Below, piece by piece: positions 44,198 to 53,973 of a stretch of 64,000 bases of DNA; the stretch's first letter is position 1, and each line of letters begins with the position of its first letter. Location: positions 1-64,000 of the forward strand of contig JBOEHG010000019.1 of the NCBI GenBank assembly GCA_050633825.1, in the 5' to 3' direction. The notes beneath the pieces were generated by a model. The model did no database searches. It had not been told where the DNA came from and was given only the letters and a program-made list of their open reading frames with translations. This DNA comes from CANLBN01 sp050633825. GTDB taxonomy: Bacteria; Pseudomonadota; Gammaproteobacteria; Pseudomonadales; Cellvibrionaceae. The position numbers and the translations under genes were made by a program.

Positions 44198-45070
44198 TTA
44201 GCGATCAAAAACAACGGTTTTATCACCGTTGAGCAAAATCCGGTGTTCGGCATACCATCTGATAGCACGATGTAGAACAACGGCTTCGATATCTTGACCA
44301 ATTTCCACAAGCTCTTCGGGTGTGTTAGCGTGACTAACGCGTTCCACAGATTGTTCAATAATAGGGCCTTCATCTAAATCAGGGGTCACATAATGAGCGG
44401 TAGCGCCTATCAGTTTTACGCCTCTATCATAGGCTTGGTGGTAAGGCTTTGCGCCTTTGAAACCGGGTAAGAAAGAGTGATGAATATTGATTGCTCGACC
44501 ATTTAATTCTTTACAAAGGTCATTCGATAGAATTTGCATATAGCGTGCAAGTACTAAGAGGTCGACATTATGTTTGTCGATTAAGTCGATGATTTGTTGT
44601 TCTTGTTGTGTTTTTGTATCTGTTGTTACCGGCAAAAAGTGAAAAGGAATTTCATACCATTCGCACAAAGGTTCCATCACTTCATGATTGGATATCACGG
44701 CAACAATATCGATGGGTAATGAACCGCGTTTCCAACTATTGAGTAAATGGCTGAGGCAGTGACCCCATTGGGAAACGGCAATAATTACTTTAGGCTTTTC
44801 GACTTTATTATGAATGCCCCAGGTCATGCCATAGCGTTGAGCAAGGGGTTCAAAGCTTGTTTTGATTGAATCCATGGGCTTGCTACCTTCGCAAGACTCC
44901 AATACGGTACGCATAAAGAAGCGTTTGGTGTGAATATCTTCAAATTGTGAAGATTCACGAATGTTAAACCCTTGCAGGGCAAATAAATTGGCAACGGCTG
45001 CGACGATACCGGGTTTATCGTCGCAACTAAAATTAAGTACTATATCGGAAACCTGAGGCATAACTTGCAT
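44198..45070 (-). CDS. purU: Formyltetrahydrofolate deformylase PurU
   Basis: Hydrolyses 10-formyl-THF to THF and formate, balancing one-carbon pools and supplying formate to PurT. 290 residues: N-terminal ACT domain (about 8-85, FSCDDKPGIVAAVANLF) and a C-terminal formyltransferase fold with INIHHSFLPGFKGAKPYHQAY and the catalytic Asp in DLDEGPIIEQ. An ATG three codons downstream is a possible alternative start; ribosome-binding sequence is weak for both. Confidence 0.96.
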   Translation of the reverse strand: MQVMPQVSDIVLNFSCDDKPGIVAAVANLFALQGFNIRESSQFEDIHTKRFFMRTVLESCEGSKPMDSIKTSFEPLAQRYGMTWGIHNKVEKPKVIIAVSQWGHCLSHLLNSWKRGSLPIDIVAVISNHEVMEPLCEWYEIPFHFLPVTTDTKTQQEQQIIDLIDKHNVDLLVLARYMQILSNDLCKELNGRAINIHHSFLPGFKGAKPYHQAYDRGVKLIGATAHYVTPDLDEGPIIEQSVERVSHANTPEELVEIGQDIEAVVLHRAIRWYAEHRILLNGDKTVVFDR

Positions 45071-45181
45071 ATATCTTTGTTGTTAGTATGTGTAATGGTT
45101 TAATGGCTTAAATTGTGCGCTAATAAAGCAGGATTGTAACCTGATGTGGTTTTATTTTATAAGTTTTTATAAGGTTAATCT

Positions 45182-45898
45182 GTGACGTTTGATAATTTAA
45201 AGACATTACATGACCAGTGGGTTATTTGTGCGCCTTTATCCACTGTGGTAACTGAGACAATGTATCAGTGGTTGTCGGATGAGGAGGTTCAAAGGGCGAA
45301 TCGCTTTCGCCGCCCTGAAGATAGTCAGCGTTTCATCTTGGCGCATGTGATGAAGCGTTTTTATTTGTCTCAATTACTTGATTTACGACCTGAAGCGCTA
45401 CAGTTTGTTGAAGGACCGAAGGGTAAGCCTTTTTGCACTGATAATGGCGCTCCATTTTTTAATATTTCCCATAGTGGCGATTGGGTATTATTAGCTGTCT
45501 CATCGACAAAAGAGATTGGTGTTGATGTGGAATGCTCTAAGAGAGGCGTCAGTGAGGGAACGATGAATCATGTTTTGACCTCATCTCAGCTTGAGAAAGT
45601 TAATGCTTCAAATAATCCACAAGCAACCTTCATCACTTATTGGACACAGAAGGAAGCGGTAAGCAAGGCCTTAGGACTTGGCTTATCGATTGACTTTACC
45701 ACCATTGATTGCAGCGGTGATATCGGTTCCAGTAGGGTCATTCATTCAGGTAATGAACTGAAAGTAAGCGCTCACATAGTTGATGATAGCCATATAGCTT
45801 CGGTATCTGTTTTAGCTCATAGTCAGGTCGAGCCAATCCCTCTTTACGTATTGGCTGATTGGAGAGGTTTACATCCTCTCTTGGTGAGCCTTTCTTGA
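45182..45898 (+). CDS. 4'-phosphopantetheinyl transferase (Sfp type)
   Basis: Transfers phosphopantetheine from CoA to carrier proteins. 238 residues with the two Sfp-superfamily blocks: IGVDVE (Mg2+ ligands) and WTQKEAVSKALGLGL, plus the N-terminal FRRPEDSQRFILAH and FNISHSGDW motifs. GTG start with AAGG 8 nt upstream. No polyketide or peptide synthetase gene is in the window, so its carrier-protein target lies elsewhere. Confidence 0.93.
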   Translation: MTFDNLKTLHDQWVICAPLSTVVTETMYQWLSDEEVQRANRFRRPEDSQRFILAHVMKRFYLSQLLDLRPEALQFVEGPKGKPFCTDNGAPFFNISHSGDWVLLAVSSTKEIGVDVECSKRGVSEGTMNHVLTSSQLEKVNASNNPQATFITYWTQKEAVSKALGLGLSIDFTTIDCSGDIGSSRVIHSGNELKVSAHIVDDSHIASVSVLAHSQVEPIPLYVLADWRGLHPLLVSLS

Positions 45899-46008
45899 TA
45901 TTTGTCATTATTTTGTCATGAAAAGGCACAAGATAAACTCATATCGCTATACTAACGTATAGGTAACAGGCATTTATGCCACTTATATATGCCACTTTAG
46001 GTTTAGAA

Positions 46009-46737
46009 ATGATTGATATTCACTGCCATTTATTGCCCGGTATCGATGATGGGCCCAGTACGCTAGAGGAATCTCTGGCGCTGGCTCGTTTTGCCGTAAA
46101 AAATGGCATCACTCATTCTGTTATTACGCCCCACATACATGCAGGTCGCTGGGAAAATTCAGCGGCTATTATCAAAACGGTTGGTCTGGATTTCAAACGA
46201 GCATTACTCGAAGAAGAAATTCCTCTACAGGTCGGTATTGCTGCTGAAGTGCGTATTGGTGTTGAGATTATGGATCAGATCAATAATCGACAAATCCCTT
46301 TTTTGGGGAGATGGGGTGATCAAAAAGTCATGTTGATGGAGATGCCCCATAGTCATATTCCTGTCGGTATTGAGCGTATGGTGAGCTGGTTGTTGGATCG
46401 CAATATCATTCCGATGATTGCTCACCCTGAACGAAACAAGGATGTCCATCGTAACGTATCTAAGCTAGACTCGCTTATTGATATGGGATGTCTATTTCAG
46501 GTAACCGCTAGCTCAGTATCCGGTCGTTTCGGGGAGCCTTCTCGAGTCCGTGCTGTTCAACTTCTTGAAAGAGGGGTGGTAACCGTGCTCGCTTCAGATG
46601 CCCATAACATTAAATATCGTCCGCCATCTTTAAATAGTGGGCGTGCCGCTGCCGCAGAGGTTGTTGGTGAGGATGAGGCTTTTAGGCTTGTTGTCGATAA
46701 CCCATGGCAGATTGTCAGTGATCAATTCGCTGTTTAA
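46009..46737 (+). CDS. PHP-type tyrosine phosphatase, CpsB/CapC/YwqE family
   Basis: Predicted metal-dependent phosphotyrosine phosphatase with a PHP fold. The N-terminus MIDIHCHLLPGIDDGPSTLEESL holds the metal-binding HxH, and SVITPHIHAGRW, MIAHPERNKD and LASDAHN hold the others. An ATG at 45976 would add 11 residues; the family usually starts at MIDIHCH, hence 46009. Family members regulate capsule export through tyrosine kinases, but no kinase or Wzx/Wzy gene is in the window. It sits where yajC is commonly found upstream of secD. Confidence 0.88.
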   Translation: MIDIHCHLLPGIDDGPSTLEESLALARFAVKNGITHSVITPHIHAGRWENSAAIIKTVGLDFKRALLEEEIPLQVGIAAEVRIGVEIMDQINNRQIPFLGRWGDQKVMLMEMPHSHIPVGIERMVSWLLDRNIIPMIAHPERNKDVHRNVSKLDSLIDMGCLFQVTASSVSGRFGEPSRVRAVQLLERGVVTVLASDAHNIKYRPPSLNSGRAAAAEVVGEDEAFRLVVDNPWQIVSDQFAV

Positions 46738-46869
46738 CTGTTTCTTGTGTAAGTAGCCTTTCTCTATGCAATACAATCCTGTTCAATATTCTTTGCATTC
46801 ATTTCTCTGCCTTATTCGTCATATGCTTACAAGCTGTAAATTGCTTAAGACCTGAACGTAATAAATCGG

Positions 46870-46875
46870 TATAAT
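46870..46875 (+). promoter_or_regulatory. Possible -10 element upstream of secD
   Basis: A consensus TATAAT lies 98 bp before the secD ATG. No well-spaced -35 was found (TTAAGA lies 19 bp upstream), so confidence is low. Confidence 0.35.
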
Positions 46876-46973
46876 CGCCCCCCTTTGAACCCTGCTAGGT
46901 GAAAAACTATTATTCGTCCCCATCTTGGAATATTAACTGGCACCTTACAAACTATTAATAAGCTGTAAAATCT

Positions 46974-48836
46974 ATGCTAAATCGTTATCCCTTATGGAAA
47001 AACCTCTTAATTCTCGGCCTTGTTACGCTGGGATTCCTCTACTCTGCGGCGAATTTATACGCTCCTGACCCAGCAGTACAGATCTCTGGCGCTTCTAGTA
47101 CCTTAACAATCAGTCAGTCAGATATCACAAAAGCAACAAAAGCACTAAAAGCCAATAATATTGAGTACTTTGGTGAGGTCTTTACTGAAAAGAGTGGCTT
47201 GATTCGCTTAGCTAGTCAGGATGCCCAACTAAGAGCAAAAGATATCATTAAAAGTGCCTTGGGCGATGACTATGTTGTAGCTTTAAACTTAGCGCCAACA
47301 ACTCCCGCGTGGTTGGATGGCATTGGTGCTGCACCGATGAAGCTGGGTTTGGATTTGTCTGGGGGTGTTCATTTCTTGATGGAAGTTGATACTGCAGCTG
47401 TTATTGAATCACAACTTAAATCCATAGAATCCCAAACTAAATCACAATTGCGTCAGGAACGTATCCGTTATCAGTCAGTGGTTGTAACCCGTGATAATGA
47501 ATTAATTGCCCGCTTTAAAGAAGAAGAGTTACGTAATCGAGCCGCACCTATACTTCGTCGTGAAAACCAAGAGTTTATTTTTGAAAGTGCTACCGAAGGT
47601 GATAGTTTTATTATTCGTGGCACCATGCAAGACCTTGCGATTCGAGAAATAGAAGACTATGCAGTCAACCAAAACTTGACCACTTTACGCAATCGGGTCA
47701 ATGAGTTAGGTGTGTCTGAGCCGATTGTGCAACGCCAGGGGCGTACCCGTATCGTGGTCGAATTGCCAGGTGTACAGGATACGGCTGAAGCCAAGCGTAT
47801 TATCGGTAAAACAGCCAATTTGGAATTTCGCCTAGAAGCTGAAGCTAGCGCATTAACATCAACCAAAGAGCAATTCCAGTTTCGCGATGGCAATGCCCAG
47901 TATGGTGGCAGTGGTGCCTTTCTTGAGCGTAGAGTTGTGTTAACGGGGGAAAGTGTTACTCGTGCTCAGGCAAGTTTTGATACAGAGTCGAGTCAACCTC
48001 AAGTCAATATATCCCTTAATAGTAAGGGTGGTACGAGTATGTACCAAAATACCATTAAAAATGTGGGACGGCGTTTAGGTGTGCTGTTTATTGAGTACAA
48101 AACAAAAACCCAAGATGCTAACGGTAAACCACTGGAAAAACCGGTACAAATCATTGAAAAAAGAATCATCAGTTTGGCAACGATTCAAAGTGCGTTGAAT
48201 GCTGAATTCCGTATTACTGGTTTGGATAGTACCGCAGAAGCCTCTGAATTAGCGCTCTTGTTACGTTCGGGTGCCTTAGCTGCACCTATGCAATTTGTGC
48301 AGGAAAGTACTATTGGGCCTTCTCTTGGTAAAGAAAATATTGAGTTGGGGGTGAAGTCAGTTCAGTTAGGCCTATTCTTAGTACTGATTTTTATGCTGGT
48401 GTATTACAAAGTGTTTGGCTTTGCTGCCAATATTGCCTTATCTGTTAATTTGGTTTTATTGATCGCAGTGATGTCGTTGTTCGGTGCGACATTAACGCTA
48501 CCGGGTATTGCCGGTATTGTTTTAACCGTCGGTATGGCTGTTGATGCGAATGTACTGATTTTCTCCCGAGTGAAAGAAGAGTTGAAAAATGGCTTGTCAC
48601 CACAACAAGCCATCAATGCCGGCTTTGATCGTGCATTTACAACGATTCTTGATGCCAATATTACTACCTTGATTGTTGCCATTATTTTATATGGTATTGG
48701 TACAGGGCCGATTAAAGGCTTCGCCGTCACATTGGCTATCGGCATCATTACTTCCATGTTTACTGCTATTTTGGGTACACGTGCGATTATTAATTTAATT
48801 TACGGTGGGCGCACCGTGAAAAAACTTTCGATATAA
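46974..48836 (+). CDS. secD: Protein translocase subunit SecD
   Basis: Inner-membrane subunit that uses the proton (or Na+) gradient to assist late steps of Sec export. 620 residues, full length: TM1 (about 9-28), large periplasmic domain including KLGLDLSGGVHFLMEVD, and a C-terminal five-helix region with GMAVDANVLIFSRVKEEL, which carries the conserved Asp. Followed by secF after 11 bp. yajC and tgt, its usual upstream neighbours, are missing here. Confidence 0.98.
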   Translation: MLNRYPLWKNLLILGLVTLGFLYSAANLYAPDPAVQISGASSTLTISQSDITKATKALKANNIEYFGEVFTEKSGLIRLASQDAQLRAKDIIKSALGDDYVVALNLAPTTPAWLDGIGAAPMKLGLDLSGGVHFLMEVDTAAVIESQLKSIESQTKSQLRQERIRYQSVVVTRDNELIARFKEEELRNRAAPILRRENQEFIFESATEGDSFIIRGTMQDLAIREIEDYAVNQNLTTLRNRVNELGVSEPIVQRQGRTRIVVELPGVQDTAEAKRIIGKTANLEFRLEAEASALTSTKEQFQFRDGNAQYGGSGAFLERRVVLTGESVTRAQASFDTESSQPQVNISLNSKGGTSMYQNTIKNVGRRLGVLFIEYKTKTQDANGKPLEKPVQIIEKRIISLATIQSALNAEFRITGLDSTAEASELALLLRSGALAAPMQFVQESTIGPSLGKENIELGVKSVQLGLFLVLIFMLVYYKVFGFAANIALSVNLVLLIAVMSLFGATLTLPGIAGIVLTVGMAVDANVLIFSRVKEELKNGLSPQQAINAGFDRAFTTILDANITTLIVAIILYGIGTGPIKGFAVTLAIGIITSMFTAILGTRAIINLIYGGRTVKKLSI

Positions 48837-48847
48837 GGAGCGGGATA

Positions 48848-49795
48848 ATGGGTGAATCAACACAAAAAGATGCCGCTTCCAATGGCCGTATAATCGATTT
48901 TATGGGGCAACGATTTGTTGCCATGTTATTTTCAGCAATTTTGTTGGTCGGTTCTATTGTTTCGTTGGCTGTTAATGGTTTGCAGTTTGGTCTGGATTTT
49001 ACCGGTGGCTTACAAATTGAAGCGCAGTTCAGTGAGCCTGCAGATTTGCAAAGAATTCGTAATAGTTTAGCGTCAAATGACTTTGAAGATGCGGTTGTTG
49101 TTCACTTTGGTGCAGATACTGAAGTGATGGTGCGAATGCAGCAAGATCTTACAGCAGGTATTGATCAACAAGTTTTGTCGGTATTGAAGCAAGCGACTGA
49201 CGATGAAGTAGTATTAAAACGTACTGAATTCGTTGGTCCTCAGGTAGGTGATGAGTTGCGCGACCAGGGTGGTATTGGTCTGCTATTCGCTCTAGCGGTG
49301 GTGATGGTTTATGTTGCTTTGCGTTTCCAGTTTAAATTTTCTGTGGGAGCTGTTGCAGCATTGATTCATGATGTGATTATTGTTTTAGGCTTCTTTTCAA
49401 TATTTAAGCTGGATTTTGATCTAACAGTGCTGGCGGCAGTGTTGGCGGTGATTGGTTATTCGCTTAACGATACTATAGTCGTCTCTGACCGCATTCGTGA
49501 AAACTTTCGTAAAGTGCGTAAAGGCACTCCTTTGGATGTCATTAACCAATCGCTAACCCAAACCTTGGGCCGTACATTGGTGACTTCTTTAACGACTTTG
49601 CTGGTGTTGTTGGCTCTGTTTTTTGTCGGGGGCGAGTTGATACATTCCTTTGCTACCGCATTAATTATCGGTATTATTGTGGGTACCTACTCATCTATTT
49701 ATGTTGCAGCCAATACCTTATTGTTAATGCATATATCAAAAGAAGATTTGATGGTACCTGAAAAAGAAGGTGTCGAACTCGACGAGCTTCCCTAG
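48848..49795 (+). CDS. secF: Protein translocase subunit SecF
   Basis: SecD partner, 315 residues with six predicted helices; GLDFTGGLQIE in the periplasmic part, and GYSLNDTIVVSDRIRENFRK in the membrane part are SecF signatures. AAGGAG lies 7 nt upstream of the ATG. In close relatives suhB follows soon; here a PAS hybrid kinase gene stands between. Confidence 0.98.
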   Translation: MGESTQKDAASNGRIIDFMGQRFVAMLFSAILLVGSIVSLAVNGLQFGLDFTGGLQIEAQFSEPADLQRIRNSLASNDFEDAVVVHFGADTEVMVRMQQDLTAGIDQQVLSVLKQATDDEVVLKRTEFVGPQVGDELRDQGGIGLLFALAVVMVYVALRFQFKFSVGAVAALIHDVIIVLGFFSIFKLDFDLTVLAAVLAVIGYSLNDTIVVSDRIRENFRKVRKGTPLDVINQSLTQTLGRTLVTSLTTLLVLLALFFVGGELIHSFATALIIGIIVGTYSSIYVAANTLLLMHISKEDLMVPEKEGVELDELP

Positions 49796-49990
49796 GTAGT
49801 TTGTTTTTCCCTGCAGGTCAGTGAACGCTGGCTTGCAGACTTCCTGCTTTTCCCGCATTATTTCGCTCTGGCTTATTCGTATTAAGTCGGTCTTTATCCT
49901 TGTTAATGTGAAGCACTGCATGTGTTTATATTGATAATCTATTTAAAATGACCTGAAATTTCCTTTAACAATAATCGCTGTGAGTGAATA

Positions 49991-52030
49991 ATGAGCCTGT
50001 GGCTGCCTGATGATCAAACACTGATTAATAATCCTCATTTGCTGAAGGATAGCCTTTCGCGTTATCGCCGTTTACTTCAAGGTAATGGTTATGCTTTTTG
50101 GGAGTGGGGTTTGCATAATGGGACTTACCGTTGTGCTGGTAGTTTTTGGGAGAAGCTGGGTTATCGAAGCCTCGATGAATCGGTAACATCGATTGATAAT
50201 GTTCAAGAGTATGTTCACCCCGATGATTTTGGTTTTGTTTACAATGTCGTGTTGGATCATCTTCGCCACGACACCCCGATTGATATGGTTTACCGTATTC
50301 GTGCGGCTGATGGGACTTATTATTGGACACAAGCTTCAGCCAGCTCTACTCGTGACAGCAGTGGCCGCGTTACTTATTTGACCGGTGTTAATTTTGACTT
50401 ATCCCACCTTAAAGAAACAGAAAAGGCCCTAAGGTTATCGCAAGCAAGGCATGAGCGTGTATTGTCTTCATCCAATGATGGTATCTGGGAGTGGTCCGCA
50501 ACTGATGCCAATACTAATCCTAAGCAGGCCGGTCGTGTCGGTCGTTTACATACTTCTCATAGTTTCTGGGCGCATTTAGGTTATAACGAAGAGGAGGTTG
50601 ATGCGCTGCCTGAAAATGAGCGGCTTGCGATTTGGTCTTCGCATATCCACCCTCATGATAAGCTAAGTATTACTCGTGCTTTAAAAGAGTACTATCACAC
50701 CCGCATACCGATCGATATGGAATACAGGATCTTTGGTGAAGGTGGGCAAATGTTTTGGTTTCGTACTCGTGGTAGCGGTATTTTTAATACCCACGGCCGT
50801 GTCATTCTTATGTCCGGTATTAACATTGATATTACTCAAGTAAAAGAGTCTGAAGAGCGTGTTCGCAAAGCGAAAGAAGATGCCGAAAGAGCGAATCGAT
50901 CAAAATCCAATTTTCTATCCAGTGTCAGTCACGAATTACGTACGCCTTTGAATGCGATCTTGGGTTTTTCACGCGTACTGTCGAGGGATCAATCCATTGG
51001 TCATGAGCAGCAAGAAAATGCGCATTATATTCATGAGGCAGGTGATCATTTACTACAGCTTATTAATGATATTTTAGATTTGGCCCAAATAGAGTCCGGT
51101 AAATTATCGTTGTCAATGGAGCACTTCCGACCGGCTGAATTAATCAGTGAGTGTTTTAGTTATTGTAAAGATAGTGCTGCGGCTAAAAATGTGAAGCTTT
51201 CATTTTTTTGTGATGGTTTAGATAATTGTACAATTAATGCAGATCGTATTCGTGTAAAACAGTGTGTACTCAATCTAGTTAGTAACGCCATAAAATATAA
51301 CTTAGATAACGGTAAGGTTGATGTTATTTTTTCTGAAAATAATGGTGTGTTGGAAATTGCTGTTCACGATACAGGCCCCGGTATTCCGGAAGAGAAAAAA
51401 CCTTATCTTTTTGAAATGTTTAATCGTCTTGGTGCTGAGAGGTCTTTAATAGAAGGGAGTGGTGTAGGTTTAGTCATCTCTCGACAGCTAGCTGTCTCGA
51501 TGGGAGGAGGATTAATGTACGATGATCAGGTGTCATCAGGCGCTTGTTTTAAGTTGTCTTTCCCGATGGTAGCTTCATTGCCAGCACAAAATATTAAATT
51601 ACCTCGGTATCAAGATAGTTCAGTGAAGGAAATTAATTTACATTTTTCTGAAGTGAAAAAGTTATTTTATATAGAAGATAATGAATCCAATATTCGGATT
51701 TTAGAGTCATGGCTGAAACCCTATTCACAGTTAATACTGTCTTCGCAGACAGAGCCGCTGCTTGGTTTATATGAGATTAGAAAGTCTTTGCCTGATATTG
51801 TATTGCTTGATATTAATTTACCCGGCATTAACGGCTATGAGATCCTTCATGTTTTAAAGGAAGACCCCTTGACTAGTCACTTGCCGGTAATTGCTTTGTC
51901 TGCCAGCGCCATGGCAGCAGATGTTGAGAAAGGATTAGCAGAAGGCTTTGATGAATACCTCACAAAGCCATTAGATGTTGATAAGTTGTCGGCTGTTTTT
52001 AACCATTTTTTTTCAAAAGAAGCCGCATGA
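49991..52030 (+). CDS. PAS-PAS hybrid histidine kinase with C-terminal receiver
   Basis: Cytoplasmic hybrid kinase of 679 residues without transmembrane segments. Two PAS/PAC modules (about 30-140 and 150-290, each ending in a TGVNFDLS/SGINIDIT-type PAC segment), HisKA with His314 in FLSSVSHELRTPLNAIL, ATPase domain (LVSNAIKYN, DTGPGIP, GSGVGLVIS) and a receiver with Asp607 (LLDINLPGINGYE). No transcription output is attached; a phosphotransfer protein elsewhere is expected. The gene interrupts the conserved secF-suhB order. Confidence 0.95.
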   Translation: MSLWLPDDQTLINNPHLLKDSLSRYRRLLQGNGYAFWEWGLHNGTYRCAGSFWEKLGYRSLDESVTSIDNVQEYVHPDDFGFVYNVVLDHLRHDTPIDMVYRIRAADGTYYWTQASASSTRDSSGRVTYLTGVNFDLSHLKETEKALRLSQARHERVLSSSNDGIWEWSATDANTNPKQAGRVGRLHTSHSFWAHLGYNEEEVDALPENERLAIWSSHIHPHDKLSITRALKEYYHTRIPIDMEYRIFGEGGQMFWFRTRGSGIFNTHGRVILMSGINIDITQVKESEERVRKAKEDAERANRSKSNFLSSVSHELRTPLNAILGFSRVLSRDQSIGHEQQENAHYIHEAGDHLLQLINDILDLAQIESGKLSLSMEHFRPAELISECFSYCKDSAAAKNVKLSFFCDGLDNCTINADRIRVKQCVLNLVSNAIKYNLDNGKVDVIFSENNGVLEIAVHDTGPGIPEEKKPYLFEMFNRLGAERSLIEGSGVGLVISRQLAVSMGGGLMYDDQVSSGACFKLSFPMVASLPAQNIKLPRYQDSSVKEINLHFSEVKKLFYIEDNESNIRILESWLKPYSQLILSSQTEPLLGLYEIRKSLPDIVLLDINLPGINGYEILHVLKEDPLTSHLPVIALSASAMAADVEKGLAEGFDEYLTKPLDVDKLSAVFNHFFSKEAA

Positions 52031-52058
52031 TTTATTGTTTGTAGTTAGTCCTCTATTT

Positions 52059-52862
52059 TTATACGCCTTTCAAATGTTTTCCAGCGATAGAGACAAGGGC
52101 TTTAAATACTTTATTGGGTGCGCAGACAACGTTGCCTGAATCCATCATATCATTACCGCCTTTAAAATCGCTGACAAGGCCACCCGCTTCTTTGACTAAT
52201 AATATGCCAGCCGCCATATCCCAAGGCTGTAACTTCATTTCCCAAAAGCCATCGTAACGACCAGCAGCAACATAGGCAAGATCTAAAGAGGCTGCACCCA
52301 TTCGCCTGATGCCAGCACTCTGCTGTTGTAAAATCTCTTCCATGCTTTGAAGATAAGGCTGTATATGAGTCATGGTTTTATCATTAAATGGAATGCCTGT
52401 TGCGATTAATGCGCCGGCTAAGCTTTTTCTATCAGAGACGCGAATGCGACGATCGTTTAAAGCCGCGCCCTTGCCTCGGCTCGCGGTAAATTCTTCGCGC
52501 TTGATAGGATCTAAGACGACACCATGCTCTAATTTGCCTTTGTAAGTACAAGCAATGGAGATGGCAAAATGAGGAATGCTGTTAATAAAGTTAGTTGTGC
52601 CATCAATTGGGTCAATAATCCATTGATAATCAGGGTCTTTACCTTCAGTAATACCACTTTCTTCACCGTGAAAGCCGTGATCTGGATAGGCCTTACGTAA
52701 GTGGTAAATAATTTCTTTTTCGACGGCTCGGTCTACTTCAGTGACATAATCGTTTTTCGCTTTTTCTTCGATTTTAATAAGGTCACGATGCTGTATCGCT
52801 TTTTCTAAAATTTCAGCACCTTTGCGGGCAGCGCGTAAAGCCATTGTTAACATTGGTTCCAT
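52059..52862 (-). CDS. suhB: Inositol-1-monophosphatase SuhB
   Basis: Mg2+-dependent phosphatase of 267 residues; in E. coli the protein also works in rRNA antitermination. Metal-site motifs are HGEESG, WIIDPIDGTTNF and QPWDMAAGILLVKEAGG. Divergent from trmJ, as in many gammaproteobacteria, and convergent with the PAS kinase. Confidence 0.96.
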   Translation of the reverse strand: MEPMLTMALRAARKGAEILEKAIQHRDLIKIEEKAKNDYVTEVDRAVEKEIIYHLRKAYPDHGFHGEESGITEGKDPDYQWIIDPIDGTTNFINSIPHFAISIACTYKGKLEHGVVLDPIKREEFTASRGKGAALNDRRIRVSDRKSLAGALIATGIPFNDKTMTHIQPYLQSMEEILQQQSAGIRRMGAASLDLAYVAAGRYDGFWEMKLQPWDMAAGILLVKEAGGLVSDFKGGNDMMDSGNVVCAPNKVFKALVSIAGKHLKGV

Positions 52863-53037
52863 AGAGAAAATTTACCCGTCAATTGAGAAGAAACAGAAAT
52901 GGTGCCAGACCATTCGAAGTGGGCGGCAGTATACCGGATAGTCTATAAGTTGCACAGGTTCTGGAGGATAATGTTGTTAGGGTATAGCGCTAACTTGGGG
53001 TAGAATGCGCCGCTTTATTTGATAATTAGCATTGAAT

Positions 53038-53874
53038 ATGACATCTGATCAGGCCATTCTTTCTCCAGACTCTCAAGCATTGTTGAGTAATATTCGTATT
53101 GTGCTCGTTAATACCACGCATCCGGGTAATATCGGCGGTGTTGCTAGAGCAATGAAAAATATGGGTTTAACCCAGCTCTACCTTGTTGACCCAAAAGAAT
53201 ATCCGTCCGAGCAAGCTGAGTGGCGGGCATCCAATGCGGTTGACTTACTTGGCACGGCGCAGGTGGTTAATACATTAGATGAGGCGATTGCTGATTGTGG
53301 TCTCGTTATTGGTACCAGCGCACGGGAAAGGCGGATTCCATGGCCATTGTTCACGCCAAGGGAGTGTGCTGAGCGCAGTATTGGCGAGGCTGCCCAACAC
53401 CCTGTTGCCATCGTGTTTGGTAGGGAAGATAGGGGCCTGACCAATGAAGAGTTGCACAAGTGCCATTACCACGTCCATATTCCTTCTAACCCCGAATACA
53501 GTTCTTTGAATTTGGCTACAGCCGTACAAGTGCTTACTTATGAGCTTAGAGTGGGTTGTCTGACTGCCCAGCAGCAAGGTAAGCCGTTGCATTTCGATGA
53601 TTGGGATATGCCACCGGCTAATGTTGAAGCATTAGAGAATTATTACTCTCACTTAGAGCAAACGCTGCAAAAATTGGATTTCATTCAGGCTGATAACCCG
53701 CGACAAACCATGACACGCCTGCGCCGTTTGTATAGCCGAGTACGTTTGGATGAAATGGAATTGGCGATTATGCGGGGTATGCTGACTTCTATCCAAAATT
53801 ATATTTATCATACAGATAAGAAAATTGAGGCCCTAAAGAGCCCCCAAAATATTGATGATGCAGGTGGGGAATAG
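53038..53874 (+). CDS. trmJ: tRNA (cytidine/uridine-2'-O-)-methyltransferase TrmJ
   Basis: SPOUT-class methyltransferase that 2'-O-methylates position 32 of several tRNAs. 278 residues from the ATG at 53038 (a TTG two codons upstream is less likely). Motifs: NTTHPGNIGGVARAMKNMGL, IVFGREDRGLTNEEL and IPSNPEYSSLNLATAVQ, which forms the trefoil knot. cysE, often found between trmJ and iscR in Pseudomonas-like genomes, is absent. Confidence 0.96.
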   Translation: MTSDQAILSPDSQALLSNIRIVLVNTTHPGNIGGVARAMKNMGLTQLYLVDPKEYPSEQAEWRASNAVDLLGTAQVVNTLDEAIADCGLVIGTSARERRIPWPLFTPRECAERSIGEAAQHPVAIVFGREDRGLTNEELHKCHYHVHIPSNPEYSSLNLATAVQVLTYELRVGCLTAQQQGKPLHFDDWDMPPANVEALENYYSHLEQTLQKLDFIQADNPRQTMTRLRRLYSRVRLDEMELAIMRGMLTSIQNYIYHTDKKIEALKSPQNIDDAGGE

Positions 53875-53905
53875 TCTATAAAGACCTACTAAAATACTTT
53901 GTTAT

Positions 53906-53938
53906 ATACTTGACTAAAAAGGTTGGGTATTGCACAAT
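53906..53938 (+). promoter_or_regulatory. iscR promoter with type-1 IscR site
   Basis: Bases 53906-53930 match the published 25-base type-1 IscR consensus at about 22 positions by eye, with half-sites ATACTTGACT and GTTGGGTAT. TTGACT (53910-53915) inside it can serve as the -35, with CACAAT (53933-53938) 17 bp later as a weak -10. This fits autorepression of the isc operon by [2Fe-2S]-IscR. Confidence 0.7.
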
Positions 53939-53973
53939 GATAGCTGTTTATGGTGATGATAAAGGTCTGAGCT

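Noticed and set aside
49800..49860. Possible terminator after secF
   Set aside because: Only partial GCAGG/CCTGC pairing with a long loop; not convincing.
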